DNA of 64,000 nucleotides from contig JAOVFP010000008.1 in NCBI GenBank assembly GCA_025738555.1, positions 4,712,001 to 4,776,000 on the forward strand, written 5' to 3'. A model generated the notes under the pieces. That model was not told the origin of the DNA. It was given only the letters and a program-made list of their open reading frames with translations, and did no database searches. Made by a program: the position numbers and the translations under genes. Positions within the stretch are counted from its first letter, which is position 1. Each line of letters opens with the position of its first letter. Of this stretch, positions 1 to 15,400 are shown in pieces. The DNA comes from Cyathus striatus. Taxonomy: Eukaryota > Basidiomycota > Agaricomycetes > Agaricales > Nidulariaceae.

Positions 1-2811
<2,811 letters not shown>

Positions 2812-3314
2812 AGCGTAGAGGTAGGAGAGAAGGAGAGAAGGACGAAGCTATGAAGAATGGATTGGCAGATTGGGCTGATATCCTTTGTGGTGAACAAGTG
2901 TCCAGCGGCCGATCCCTCCTCCCCTGTAATCTGTCCAAGATATGTGATATACGATGATGAGGTTGCTGCGCTGTCCAGTATGCTCCGTCCCTTGCGGCGA
3001 TATGCAAGGATAGAAACGACTCCTCGTGTCTGGCAGAAGACGAAGAGGACGAGAACGAGGGAGGATGAGCTGAAGCTGTGTGGGACGCTGAGCAGTGCGT
3101 AAGGGGCTCAGGGTTGGTAATCGATGTTGCACCAAAATCCACCACGACCGGCGAATTCCTCTTTCCTCTTCAAATCATTCCTCACAATTATTCTTCTCAG
3201 CTCGTCAGACGTCTCAACTCTTAAAACGCTTTACTACTCCGTAATTCCTTCTCTTAGCATCATCTCACACCTTCATCCCACTTCAAGTTCTTAGCAAACA
3301 TGTAACGTAACCCA
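2812..3314. other. Intergenic, YAK1 upstream region
   Basis: About 500 bases between the PAC4-like stop and the YAK1 start, both on the minus strand. It holds the YAK1 promoter and leader. The longer open frames here start at GTG or TTG, not ATG, so I see no convincing upstream ORF. Confidence 0.6.
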
Positions 3315-3873
3315 TCACTCCTCTGCCCCCTTCAGCGTCTGCACAATCCCCTTTTCTGCCACCAGCATCAGTTGGTCCCCTTCTCCCATTGTCAGGAACG
3401 TCACTGGTAGATCTACCGACAGGAATATCTGTTTTTGAAACCGTTTCGCTGCAAATCACGCCTTCTCAGCAACGATTCCTAGTGTCCTCTGTTATGCTTA
3501 CCTAACCGTCGCGCCATCGATAGTGCGACATCTGAGCTCGAGGTCCGAAACAAGGAAGTAGCGGGTACTTCAGCCTAAGCAACACACATTTATCATCCTC
3601 TTGTCAGTATCAAATTAATTCAAGCTGCCCCAATACGGACATAGACATCAATTAGGTACTTACGGTCTTAGCAGGCATTGCACATGCCCAATCTTTACAA
3701 AGGTTTCCCCGCAAAACTGACATCTGCATACCTTCTGGTCCTCCTTCTGCCACACCGACCCATACCATGTAAGAATCCACTAGCTTTGTTACTTGTATTG
3801 TTAGTGCCGGCAAGGACGGGTTGCTCGAAGGCACATATTCTGTTTTAACCGATATTGAGCTCTCTGATGGCAT
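3315..3873 (-). CDS. PSMG4: Proteasome assembly chaperone 4-like protein
   Basis: Small protein of the PAC4/PSMG4 (Poc4) family, which pairs with PAC3 to help assemble the alpha ring of the 20S proteasome. Three exons are readable. Exon 1 (3873 to about 3665) gives MPSESSISVKTEYVPSS and the family signature VTKLVDSYMVWVG, ending at a GTAAGT donor. Exon 2 (about 3570-3500) gives TSLFRTSSSDVALSMARRL. Exon 3 (about 3454-3315) gives KRFQKQIFLSVDLP and ends in EKGIVQTLKGAEE before TGA at 3317-3315. The total is about 140 residues, normal for the family. The DSYMVWVG strand, the central helix ending in ARRL, and the C-terminal QIFLSVDLP strand follow the family order. The assignment rests on pattern recognition alone. 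Confidence 0.85.
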
Positions 3874-4344
3874 TCCTGTAATGACGGAACGAATCTAACG
3901 TCCGTTGAATGAGAGTTGATGCAGAAGGGCCACAATAAGTATTGAATACTGAATGACGCTTGCTGCACGTCGTCCCAAAGCGTTCCAACTGAAATGCTGT
4001 TATACATTTTAATAACCGAATCAGGACAGACTGCAGAGCTCACTGTATATGAACACAAATATGGGCGTCAGTTAGCCAAACCCTAGTCACTTAACCTACG
4101 GGCAGGCTCAAGGCAAGCTTGTCATGCGTCTGGACTTTTTTTTTAAGAAAAACCGGTGCAAAATTAAACCGAAATAATAATAATAATCAATAAAACAGTA
4201 GAAATATCTATATATATATAAAGGTAAGTAAAAATATTTAGTGCGTGACTTTAGCAACTGTACAGTTCTTAATCAATTATCCCACGCATTGGCGGCTTGC
4301 CTCCTCACCGTGACCAGTGACCAGTTCAGTTTCGCAAAGTCAAA
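3874..4344. promoter_or_regulatory. Divergent promoter, PSMG4-like / RPS21
   Basis: 471 bases between two divergent starts. It contains a T/A-rich stretch (4136-4200) with a short ATA/ATT microsatellite near 4172-4187 and an alternating TATATA run at about 4208-4221. That run sits some 125-135 bases upstream of the S21 ATG and is a plausible TATA element. No other site is claimed. Confidence 0.5.
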
Positions 4345-4771
4345 ATGGAAAACGACCAAGTACGTCTCCTAATCCCTTGGTGTAATTTCTGAAATCAATC
4401 GGCTCTCGTTGTGTAGGGTGTGCTCGTCGATCTCTACGTCCCCCGCAAGTGTGCGGCTACCAGTACGTCTATTCTGTAAATTCAAAGATACTGCGGCGTC
4501 CTGAAATTATTTAGACCGCCTCATCACTTCAAAAGACCATGCCTCCGTGCAGATCGCCATTGCTGATGTTGATGCCAATGGCCGTGCGTTGAACACATCT
4601 ACAACGTTCGCTCTTTCTGGTCAGGTTAGGTCCCAGGTGAAAGCGACGATTCCTTGAATCGCTTGGCAACCAAGGCCGGATGTGCGTTGTCTTTTTGATT
4701 TATCGATTCTTCAAAAGCTGACTTTTTCTTATTGTAAAGTGCTCAGGAATGTATGGTCGTACCAAAAGTAA
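4345..4771 (+). CDS. RPS21: 40S ribosomal protein S21 (eS21), reading frame broken
   Basis: Small-subunit ribosomal protein eS21. Exon 1 is MENDQ, with the donor gtacgt just after. Exon 2 gives [15 protein letters not shown]. Exon 3 gives [20 protein letters not shown], then [21 protein letters not shown] final exon gives [10 protein letters not shown] and TAA at 4769-4771. Between SQ and the expected [15 protein letters not shown] the frame slips by one: the sequence at about 4632-4640 reads tcccaggtgaaa where tcccagGgtgaaa would keep frame. Both sides are strongly conserved, so a one-base loss in a G run (real or technical) is the simplest reading. Alternatively, a 53-nt intron (4582-4634, gtgcgt...cccag) would also restore frame, but it would remove the conserved [10 protein letters not shown] segment. 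Confidence 0.9.
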
Positions 4772-7700
4772 AGAGACGGGCTGTTTGGATCGACTTTCAT
4801 GTATTATGTCTTCTGGCACGCTAATATGACACATTCGCTGCTCTTGTACATATCCATGTCCTCTTTTCCGTGTTCTCGCTATGCGCTGAGACCAAATGGC
4901 CTTGGCAAACCTTTCTCTTCGTTCGTCCAATGGCGGCCTGTACATGCATAAGCACTCAACAGAGTGTATGGATCACAATGGACAGACAACTTTTCTGGCC
5001 TCTGCAACATACGCAAGCTGATTAAAGGAAGGAAGGTTAATAATTTGAGGGAACGCATTAACGATAGTTAAGTCCATTGCCTCCATTGTCAAGGAATTGC
5101 ATAAACTACTTGCCAATATTCCACTCCACAACTGGAAGATGTTTATTGGATTAGGCTCACGTTGTAGATAAGTTTGGACAATTATGCAAAGAATCTCCGG
5201 ACTAACAAAGAACGTGACATAGTTCATCTGCTTGCTCAACCCAACTTCTACTTCTACTTCTTCATCATAACGCGTCTGCCACTAGGCAACTGCGTCAGAC
5301 CTCAGCGCTCAGCCTTGAAACTTGAGCTTGAAAGTTGATCGCCGAGTCTCGTAGATTCGTCTGGAATGTAAGCATTGACGTCATAGAAACCGCGCAAAAC
5401 GATCGTCCAAAAGTCGAATGCTAGAAGTTAAGTAAGTATCAAGCAGCTCACAGTACTCCCATTCTTCGAGCTCAGAGGCTTTGGCATTTACTTTAATCGC
5501 TGAAAGTATTATGTCCATTATGATTTAGGACCATCGGATTGTATTTAGTAGGAACGTCCCCAAGACAAACGCCGATGTCAACAATTCATTTCTTAAATCA
5601 TCCAACTTCGAATAGTATTGTACGTATCCATGCAGCAGTATCTACTCTTACGCCGTCTAGCTCAAACTGATTTAGACCTTATTTTTATCTTATCCGACTC
5701 GGGGACTGTAGTAAACATCATATTATGATACCGGGAGGATTGTCGCAGATTGTCGCTCACGACAATGGAGCTTCGTTAAGGAGCCGGCTCAAACCACATG
5801 CCAGTCTGCGGTGCTAAACATAAATATGGAGAGTCGACACTAATGTACTATTAGTGTCGACGTAACGTTCCATCTCTATCAGCTCTCTAAGTTCACTCGT
5901 GGCAAGTGGAATCTGTGCTTGCAGAGAAAGAAATCCAGCAGTGGCGAATCCGCACGTACGATGACAGACATAGCTCAGATACTGAGATACATATGTTGTA
6001 CGTACCGACAATCACAATGTCAGCGACATTTCTTATGACGTATATAACGCACCCACAGACTGCTTACAGGACAAATATATTTAAGGCTCTCTCACACGCA
6101 ACTGTTCAGTGAAAGGCAATGTAAGTCAAGTACTGCTAATTTATATTCGTCAGCAGGTCATTGGTTATTGGCTGAATACTCCTGATCCTCGCCAAGGCCT
6201 GGGATTCTATGTTTACTAACAGGGTACTAAACCCCTGCTAAACCCTGCTCTGTGATTTACGTGGGTGGTGCCTTACGACTGCGCGTTGGATATTTCAACC
6301 GTTATGACGGATCATCATACCCTTTTTATTATGCCATCTCTAGTTCTAATTGGCTTGTGTGTAGAATAGGACCATATAGATCCGAGGCGTTGACTCTATA
6401 AGCAACGAATCCTTAACACATTCTGTCGTGGAAGCAACCCGCCTTCGTTGTGACGAAGTATACGCAAACAATTGGACCTTCACTGCAAGAAGCTGAAGTC
6501 CCGGGACCTTTTTTCTTGCTTCTGAATTCAAAGGCCCGTCACTTCAGGAACCTTGTTATGAAGGTAGTGTTCAATGCAACGATGTTCACCTATTCTCGAC
6601 GCAGTTTCCCCGCGGAGCAGAACTAGCTGTCGTACACGTGAGTTGTTGTATACTGCAGCCATTGTCAACGCATGACTTCTCTACTACTAGCGATGCGTGC
6701 TTCAGTATATGGATCGGGTACAAATCATCATGTACATAGCACGCACATGAGGCGGGTTGAGGTGAGCCCAAGCACCTACACATAATGCTGACAATAAGAA
6801 TGCATAAATGTATCATCGAGAAGCACTCGCTTCAACTTGACCATCCGCTGATTCCGGGGTCAGGTATCTATGAAACTATGTATGCGCTGAAGGACCCGCA
6901 GGGGATGCTTCTAAGTTCTGAGCACAGTTAATTGTCAGCATCGAACGCCGACTCGGAAGTTAGCCATGTGGCAAACAGGATCTCGCAGTGCCTGTATGTC
7001 TACTTTCCAGACGATTGGCTTTGACGAACACAGCAAACGTCTACCCACGGATTCGGGGTGAAATGCATTTTGACATTCTAAAGGTCTCGTATATCATCAG
7101 GGGGTATTTAGGAATAGGCTCTTTGTGGGTCGATTGAATCTCATTTGTTGCGGCACGCTGGCGGCGGGAGCGTAAATTTGGTAACGGGATGGGACGGCCC
7201 TCCGTCAAATATATGTGTGACATTCGTTAACCCATGGATTCGACACCTTTTCATGATGGAAGCGCATCGCTGGATCTTTGGTATCGATCGCCATGAGAGT
7301 GGAATGTCGGTTTCAGGTATGCCTGGTGGTACCGGTACCTAGTAGTGATCCCAATACCGTTTGTATGGGAATTGAATCTTGACCCGGAACCTCAGATGTG
7401 TATGTATGATGTCTTTACGCACAGCCGAAATCTAAAAATACAATATCTGATTCAATATTCGAAGTTAACCACCGAAACGAGCGAACGTCTGATTGACAAC
7501 TTCTAAAACCTAGACAATCGTTATGGCACACTGTCTAGTAAATAGCAGCTGCTGCCGCGCAATGTAATCGTAATTGTCTTCCGGTTGGAGAAACTCTACT
7601 TACATACATTTATGATATAACAGTAACCAAATAATGATTACACTTCAGTAACGTCTGTTAAACACGTCTGAGATAAGTAAAAGATGCAGTACTGTGCGTC

Positions 7701-7803
7701 CATGATGTGTTGTATATATGCGAGGAAAGATGTGTGTAACGCCGAAACACAGTGAGTACGACAAAGGTCCAAATGGCACAATAGGAAGCAGCGGTGGGTG
7801 AAC
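4772..7803. other. Gene-poor interval
   Basis: Three kilobases with only short, unconvincing open frames on both strands and no family motifs I can recognise. The one structured element is the hairpin at 5833-5861. No tRNA fold, LTR pair or transposase fragment was seen. A minus-strand frame at 4973-5239 could code for 88 residues, but it resembles nothing I know. Confidence 0.5.
5833..5861. repeat. Perfect 12-bp inverted repeat with 5-nt loop
   Basis: The left arm gtcgacactaat (5833-5844) and right arm attagtgtcgac (5850-5861) are exact reverse complements around the loop gtact. It lies in non-coding DNA. It could be a small hairpin, a binding palindrome or the remnant of a mobile-element end. 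No function is assigned. Confidence 0.85.
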
Positions 7804-9524
7804 CTAACAAAACAATCGTCTCCACCATAGTACAAACCGTGTCCACCAGCTTCCCTCCCATCCGTCGCCACGTTGTATGGAGCTGGTCCACATCGAGCCA
7901 GTTCCGAAATGTATAATCTTGCTTTCCATTCCATCTTCTTCACCTTCTTCAATGTCGTGATTCCTGGAGCCAGTCACAAGAGGGAACCGGGGCAAACGTC
8001 CCCGGGACACAAACGAAGGGAATAGGTTAAGGAGGTTCAGGATCTCGGGATCAGCAAGGTCTGGAGATGTCCAGACTCTCAAATATTCTTCGTTGTCTTC
8101 GTCATAATCCATGTCACCATCGGAAAGCGCAGGACGAGGGCTCGGGGATCCTCCACTGCCAGTAGCAGAACAGCCAAGCGCGGTAGCATTTGAAGAAGTA
8201 TGGAGCGGAGTAGCCGAGAGAGATGGAGCAGGAGGGGTATCCAAGAAAGGGTCGCTGGGTGCTCTAGCACGTTTCGGTTGGATTGTTGTGCCAATGGTAA
8301 AGGATGTTTGATCTGAAGGAAGTGGTTGCGATTGGGAGCGAGAATGGATCGTAGATAAACTTGTAAACTTTCTGTGTCCGTGGGTGGGTGACCAGGATCT
8401 GGAAGATGATACTTCCTCGAAGGCAAGAACCTTGAAAACAGGAGATCAGATGTAGAGCTGCAAAACAGATCCATGAGAAATGCAGACCCCTTTGAGAACG
8501 TCAATAGCTTCCAACATGAACTCTTTCCCACTACAGAATAAAATTCCCAAAGCATGGTTTAGACGAAAAATAGAATTATGCTTATTTGAAGACGTACGCT
8601 GCCTCCTTGAATACAGCATCATCAAATTCCCACTTAATTCTATTTCTTCCTGCGCCACCTAAGTTTTCAGGAATGACTTGCAGGCGCATGACAGCCCATA
8701 ATCTATTCCGTAGCAATCAAATTTGGCGACAATCATCAGTGATATCCGAAGACGCACGCTTCAAAGAATGGCTTTGTTCCCGGCATTCCCATAGTGCACC
8801 AGTTTCGAATAAAGCGATCCATTCGTTCGTATCTCTCTTCATAAATATGTCTTGTAAATATAGAGGTGCGAATAGCAAATCATGGCGTACCTTTCTGTGC
8901 TTCTTCACCACGAGGATTTGCCCTCGCATGTGGCGGTAACGAAGCACCGGGCTGAGTTGCGCTAAGATGTGCTTGGAATTCGGCATGTCTTCGAGCATTT
9001 ACAGAGCGATGAAATGCCGAGCGTATTGATGCTTGTACACGAGAAAAAGAGGCCTTTTGGGAAGGAGGTAATGAGGCCAAAGTCTGTGTCATAAGCCGAC
9101 CGGCATTATCGTCCTGGTCAAAGTACCTTGTGGAATTTCGTTGAACTAGCCTATAAAGCACGGTTACAACAAAAACGCACCATGCCCTACAATATTCAGC
9201 AAATTTCTCAAGTTCACTCGGTGCCACTCCCAGGGGCGTGGTGGAACGATTCCGGGCGCTTGGGGGAGGTGTTGGCCTGCCATTCCTCATGCCGCGCGAA
9301 CGACCGGAAAACGAAGGAGATGTCGGGGAGACCAGACGTGATGGAGACCTTGGACTAGTGGGAGGGGACATTGAAGTAGTAGAAGGAAGGTCGTAAAGGA
9401 GGGTCTGTGAGTCCTGTTGGCCGGTGAGGATAATTGATGATCTAAAGGAAGAATTATCAAAAGAAAGAGAGGAAGGAGGCCGGCGGGGTTTGGGAGCCTG
9501 GAGACGATAGGAAGAGCCGGACAT
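7804..9524 (-). CDS. Uncharacterised conserved fungal protein
   Basis: I recognise this as a conserved basidiomycete protein family without a known function. The ATG at 9524 opens a Ser/Pro-rich segment (MSGSSYRLQAPKPRRP). Spliced exons then give EKFAEYCRAWYFDQDDNAGR and SRVQASIRSAFHRSVNARR, next ERYERMDRFIRNWCTMGMPG, then LWAVMRLQVIPENLGGAG with RNRIKWEFDDAVFKEAA, and GKEFMLEAIDVLKG. A low-complexity Ser/Pro stretch and an acidic patch (DGDMDYDEDNEEYLRVWTSP) follow. The very C-terminus is aromatic and basic (SSIQRGDGWEGSWWTRFVLW, ending RRLFC). Introns are about 50-60 nt with good donors (for example gtgcgt near 9182, gtacgc near 8890). The folded middle and the tail look constrained, and the Ser/Pro parts look like linkers. 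The terminal Trp-rich helix ending in Cys might touch membranes, but that is inference. Confidence 0.75.
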
Positions 9525-12413
9525 ATTCCTTTGTTAAGGCAGGAGACTAGTCCAGGATTAGTGAAACGGGACAAAGGAGACGCTGGACTGAAGGCTGGTT
9601 GTAATTAAAAGATAAGGAAAATAGAAATAAAAACGGAAAAGAAACGCACGTGGAGGGAGGAGAGGGGCGGGGGGAGGAAGAGAACGAAACGCAAACAGGA
9701 CGATGGGGTGGGGGATGGTGGACTCGGTGAGAGCAGTTGGCTGGCGTTCGTCTGCGTTGAACCAGGCAACTTGTCGGGCTGTCCTCTCCTTCACCACGTA
9801 AGTCACGTCACGTAATCCACCACGTGAGTTAATTAAAGTCCCATGACCAAGGACTTCAGCTTTTAATAACTCGAGTACTTCAATGTCTTCGTGTCCCAAG
9901 TAAAATCAGTTCTTGTCTTTCCCTCTCCATGAACTCGATATCTTTATGTCACCAGACTACTCTTTTATTCGGGTTTGTTTCTTCTTTCCGGAAATTAATT
10001 ATTTGCGGCTTGTTACTTCAACCAAACTTCAACTGCTCTTGACCTGACCATGCATCCCGAGAGTATTCAAGTTATACGTTATATTGTCACTCCATACTCC
10101 TGCAAACCGTCCCATGACAGAGTCGGACCTCCGTTTCCTTCGCGGATTTTTATAAAATCACTTCTGAACAGTATGTTCCAAGTAACGCCATCTATGTACT
10201 CCGACTCGGAGTCGTGTCGCCAATCCCCCAGCAGAAGTCTCTCCGACCCATCCGGCTTTCTTCGCTGACTCTCTTGACGATCTACATCCCAGATACTTGG
10301 CACATGTTGCCACTGCGATCTTATCTCCCAGAGTCCTTGACATACTGCTGAATAGAGCTGTTTTCGCTCTCTTTGCGATAATGAAGCTATGGACTGGAGC
10401 TTGAACTAAAAATATACTAGCTAGATGGAAACCGCGAAGCAGTCATCTCGTGCCTGGCGATTTTTGTCCCAGCTTCGGAGAAACGTTTACACTTTTGCCC
10501 AAAAGCAGCGAGACACAATTGTAATTTGTGATTTGAAGCAGCTACAAGCTGCACATATAGGAGGTTTAGCACGACTGGGCGCTCCGCTCCTACTAAACGC
10601 ATTAAAGCTGACCAAACAGAAATGTAAACATACAAGTACTTTTAGAATTGACATTCATATATTCCTTGTTGATTGCGAAGATGAAGAGGTCTATTTCGAA
10701 ACTGTAATACCATGTCGGCGGAAACTATTATCGTCGCCTTTCAAAAAAGGCAGTATCCTGTTTCTTAGTTATATCATTTTAGCCGTCCCTCTCATATCAC
10801 CTTGTGTCCATCTCTGCGTAGGTATGATGTGAAATACCCGCATCATCAACCCTGCAATCACCTTCGTAAGTAAACTCTATACATAAGTGTATCTCCTTTC
10901 GACGTCGATGCCGGTTTCTGCATGCACATGGTTTTCATCTGATAAGTGACTTGAAGAGGTTATAATTAACTGGTATTCCATCGGCCGAGTGCACATACCA
11001 GATTATAACAAGCGTATCATCACACTGAAGTAAATAGCGTCGCTATTTAATATTAGAGCATTGGCATTCCATCTGGTATTCTTAAAAGCGACCATAAAGA
11101 CGATGGTGGTATGGTTAATAAGGGTCTAATTGATATTGACGGTGATATTATAAGCAACTAGACGGAATTCATCATTTCTTAGCTGTCGCATTTATTGGCT
11201 CCGAGAGATTGAAGATGCTGACCGGGGCCGCCGGTTTTTGGATGGCCGACTCTGAAAGCTTGTGGCGCAAGAATGCGGACAGAGGGATTGAGAAGTAGGC
11301 TATGTTCTGTCCGAGGTTCTAATTTGAAGGGGTCAGCTGTGCGCTTTCAAAAAGTACGATCCCAGGCGACGACGAAGGTTCCATGAAACTTGATAGTAAG
11401 ACCGAGTGACCGAGCCAGGATGCATGTGCAGAAAAATACCGATGCCGTTACGTCCTTCTCGGGTAGAGCCGCAGCCGTGCAGTTTGTAAGAGGCGCTTGG
11501 GCTCCTCATGAGGACTAAAAGCAGAAAGAGGAAACCGGGAGGTCCTTCATGAGGCACCAGATTGATTGTTGGAGGCAGATTCTTGATGTATACAAGGGTA
11601 ACGTACATCTGCTGGATCCTTCAGATACCTCTGTGTTATTCTAGTCTGGCGCTAGTTATTTCTTGCTGCTGGAGTGGGATGGGATAATGAATGAATAAAT
11701 CGTGAGTACTTAGTGGTTGAACGGCGGTGCATGCTTTTTAGCAAGAAAGGATGGGATGCAAAAGTTGAGAGCGAACGTAATAAGAGAGGCGGGTGGACTT
11801 GAGCGTGACTCAATGTTGGGAGGGTTTACCAAGTGGAATCCAGACAAGTTTTTGTGAAGATGGAATGAGATCTGGCTCAGGACGGGAGTTACCGAGGTGT
11901 TTGTGAATCTGTTGATTGCGATCGAGGTTGGTGATCAGGTCAAGATAGAATCTAATTCCGCCGACACGGCAACATACGACCCCACACGACGTTGGGCAGG
12001 CCAACCAATCGGGGAGTGGACACGCAACTCGGAGCGGAGGGGATTGGAATGGAAAAGAGAACCGATAGGTGGAAGAATGCCTCAGCGCGAGAAAAGATGA
12101 AGAGAGAAAGTTGCGAAACGGCAGTGATCAATTGAATAGAGAGAGAGAGAGGGAGAGGAGACAAGCCATGAACGGAGGCAAATCTGTGATCTGGATGGAG
12201 ATGTGCCGGATTCCGCGGGGACAGATGTGATATAAAGGACTGGGGAGGATATTCGTCGACAAGAGTTTGGACAGTGGACGTCGTCAGACTGAGACTGCTC
12301 ACTGCTCTGCTCAGCACCGACTCTCTACTCACGTGCGGTGTATGGCACAGACTGCAAGTTGGCTACCTCCGAGCATCATCACGGGAAAAGCCGAACGCCG
12401 ATCAGAAACTGGA
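9525..12413. other. Long intergenic region, presumed CSL promoter and leader
   Basis: Nearly 2.9 kb between two divergent starts. Short open frames are present (the largest is 10425-10832 on the plus strand, 135 codons), but none shows family motifs or plausible splicing into a larger protein. Features seen: a small palindrome at 11031-11049 and a GA-rich tract at 12135-12160. Long leaders and promoters are common for fungal transcription factors. Confidence 0.45.
11031..11049. repeat. Small palindrome
   Basis: taaatagcg, one spacer t, then cgctattta: nine-base arms, perfect. It lies in the non-coding region upstream of the CSL gene and could be a chance palindrome or a dimeric protein site. 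Confidence 0.7.
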
Positions 12414-15400
12414 ATGAACGTTGACAACAGTCACTCTCATTCATCTCACTCTTCTGTCGCTCCCCGTCCCATTCCCCCTCCCTCAGACCTCAATCGCTGG
12501 GACCTCGCTGACATCCTCAACCCCTCCTCTGCCTCCTCCCATTTCTCCAGGCACGACAGGAAGATGTCCCTCGACTTCTCCTCCAACTCCCAGTCCCAGC
12601 ACTCCCTCTACCCCCACTCCGACATCGACCAGTCCTTCACCATCCACTCAGACTCCCTCGCCTCCTCCCCTCCCATCCCCATCTCCCCAACGCCCTCCCC
12701 CCACCCCACTCCTTCGACCATCCAGACCACCTCGACACCCCAGACAATCCTGCCTATGATCTCTTTCCTGGCCCCCCATCAAATGGTTCCTTTTCTTCTC
12801 AGCGATATCGAACGAACGCCTCTTCATCTTCTTCTCTAGGTCCCCCCAACTACGGCATCAATTCAGATCCAATATACCAGCATCCCTCCTACAACGACTC
12901 CGTGCCGTATGACATTATGGGTAGCCTTTCCTCCAGCTATAGCAGTGGCAAGGTCTCTCCACTTACTCCCAGTGATCCCGTACCAGGTCTCCACCATTCT
13001 TCAGGTTTCCCTCCCGTCTCAGGAAAGGATTTTGCACCCCACTCTTACCCTGACCTTGCCGATCGTCGTCTACCTGGAGTAAATGGTGGCTATCCCTCCG
13101 ATTTCCCGGAAGACTATCCCATCGGAAACATGGGCGGCAATTTGCCCTTTGCCTCAAATCCCTCTCTCCAGCAGTATCCAGACCGCATCGGTCGCTTCCC
13201 TTCTGACCGATTCGGTTCTTCGGGCCCACAATCCTCCGTTCCCTCACACCTGCCCCCGAATCATGGTTCGGACATGATGCGCGGCGTGGCCCCCCATGCA
13301 ACTCATGGCGTTTCTGCCTACGATGACATGCACTACATGACCCCCAATCCTCACTCCGATATGGCCCTTCGCATGCCTACCGTAGACGAGACCATGGCTC
13401 GCATGAAACTTCATGGCCATCCCATTATGGGAGCCGCAAACGACCTCCAAACTTTTATTCGGTCAGTTAGGGCGATCAACCGAAAGATGTCCTTCTAACT
13501 TTTTTGCGCAGCCCTTTCCTGGATCAGTACGTTCGTACCCCGAATCGTCTTGCGTTCGGCGAGCGGACCGTCATCGTCATGTCAAGCAAGGTTGCTCAAA
13601 AATCTTACGGGACAGAGAAGAGGTTGGTGCTTTGTTAATTCACCGTTCTTTCCCTAATTGTACTCGACAGGTTCCTGTGTCCTCCCCCGACAGCTATCAT
13701 GATTGGAAACTCCTGGTGGACTGATGTGGTCCGCAGGGGCGAAGATCCCAAGTTATGCCCTCCTCGTGTTGTGATCTCCATCTCAGGAGAGCCTGCTCCT
13801 CAGGAAGGTTCTATAGAATGGACAGGCTCTTCTGGGAAATCTTTCGACGTTAGCGATCCTCCTACCGGAACGACTTACATTGGTAGATGCGTCGGAAAAC
13901 AACTTTTTATTTCTGACGTGGACGAGAAAAAGAAAAAGGTTGAAGCATTGGTCAAAATCACAGCTCCTGCCTCAGATGATGAGCCTGAGCGAGTCATTGG
14001 CGTATTCCCCAGTCGCCCAATCAAGGTTATTAGCAAACCAAGTAAAAAGCGTCAAAGCGCTAAAAACCTTGAGTGTGCGTTTCTTTTCTCTAGCCAAAAG
14101 TATTCTTTTGATGTACTAAAATTTTAGCTTCAGTGTGCATTAACCATGGTTCCACGATATCTCTTTTCCATCGTTTGAGGTCTCAGACGGTTTCGACCAA
14201 GTACCTTTGCGTATCTGGTTCAGGATCGTCATTCAAGGGCTCTGATGGAGCCCCTTTGATGGGCCTTGATCAGCGTTCACGATCGAACACACCTTCTTTC
14301 ATTGCTCGCACGGCTAGCTGGGGTATGTGATAATTATAGTTGGGTTTCTTGGCTCATTATTGACATGAATACACAGACCCATTCGTTATGTACATTGTTG
14401 ATGTTAATAAGCCTGCCGGTGGAGGAATGGATGCAACTCCACCTCCGCCTCCTCAACCTGATTACCCGTCGCCGCCTCCGAACGCTATACCTTTCACAAA
14501 TAACGGATCACAAATACCTATATATTACAACCAGACGGTTGTACTGCAGTGTTTGACTTCTGGCGTTGTAAGTCCAGTTCTGATCATCCGGAAGGTTGAT
14601 CACCAGACAACGGTGGTCGGTGGTGGGTTACAAGAAGGCGCTAAAGGAGTAGCAGACCATTATTGTGCACCTGGCGAAGTTTGTGGAGATCCCGTTTCGC
14701 AACTTCACAAGATCGCATTTGAGGTCTATGACAGCACCAAGGGAATGCCGGAACCTGGCACACCCGGAGTTACTGGTGCCTTTTTGTCATGCATGGGTGA
14801 AAAGGTGAACACGTATCGTCCGATCGATGGCCGCCAGTGGAACACACAAGGAACAGGCTCAAATTCCCCGGTGTTGCCTGGTTCACCTGTTGCTTCAACC
14901 CCGGTTTCGTCCACAGGACCGGATTACTTCGGTCATGGGTCTGTTGACAGTGCACCGGCGTCACCTTCCGCATCCGATTTCACTAATGATGGCGGACGAG
15001 TGAAGAAGAAGAGATCAACATCCAGTGCAGGAGGAATCACGAAGAATGCGCCTCCCAAGGGACGACGAAGACCTAGTTCCGCGGGGTCGGTGACTTCTTC
15101 CAGACGGGGAGGCAATGGTGATGCTGGTGCATCGTCTGGTGCATTATGGCAAGTCGATATTGGCGAAACAAGCGTGTGGACTATCGTTGGCACTGGTAAG
15201 CTAATGTTTCTGACTTCACTAACATGAAACTTACTTGTCCTTTCAGATCAAATTCGCTACAATTTCTACGTCCCTCCGGTGCTGTTTGACAATCAGCATG
15301 CGCCACAAACTGGCTCCTTCCCTATACCATCGAAACCGGTGACGCCGTTCCCGGGAGTAGTTAAATACCTTCCACCGGATCGTGCCGCTGAGGCACCAAA

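Noticed and set aside
10425..10832. 135-codon plus-strand frame upstream of the CSL gene
   Set aside because: No family resemblance, no supporting splice neighbours, and it lies in a long non-coding region; likely chance.
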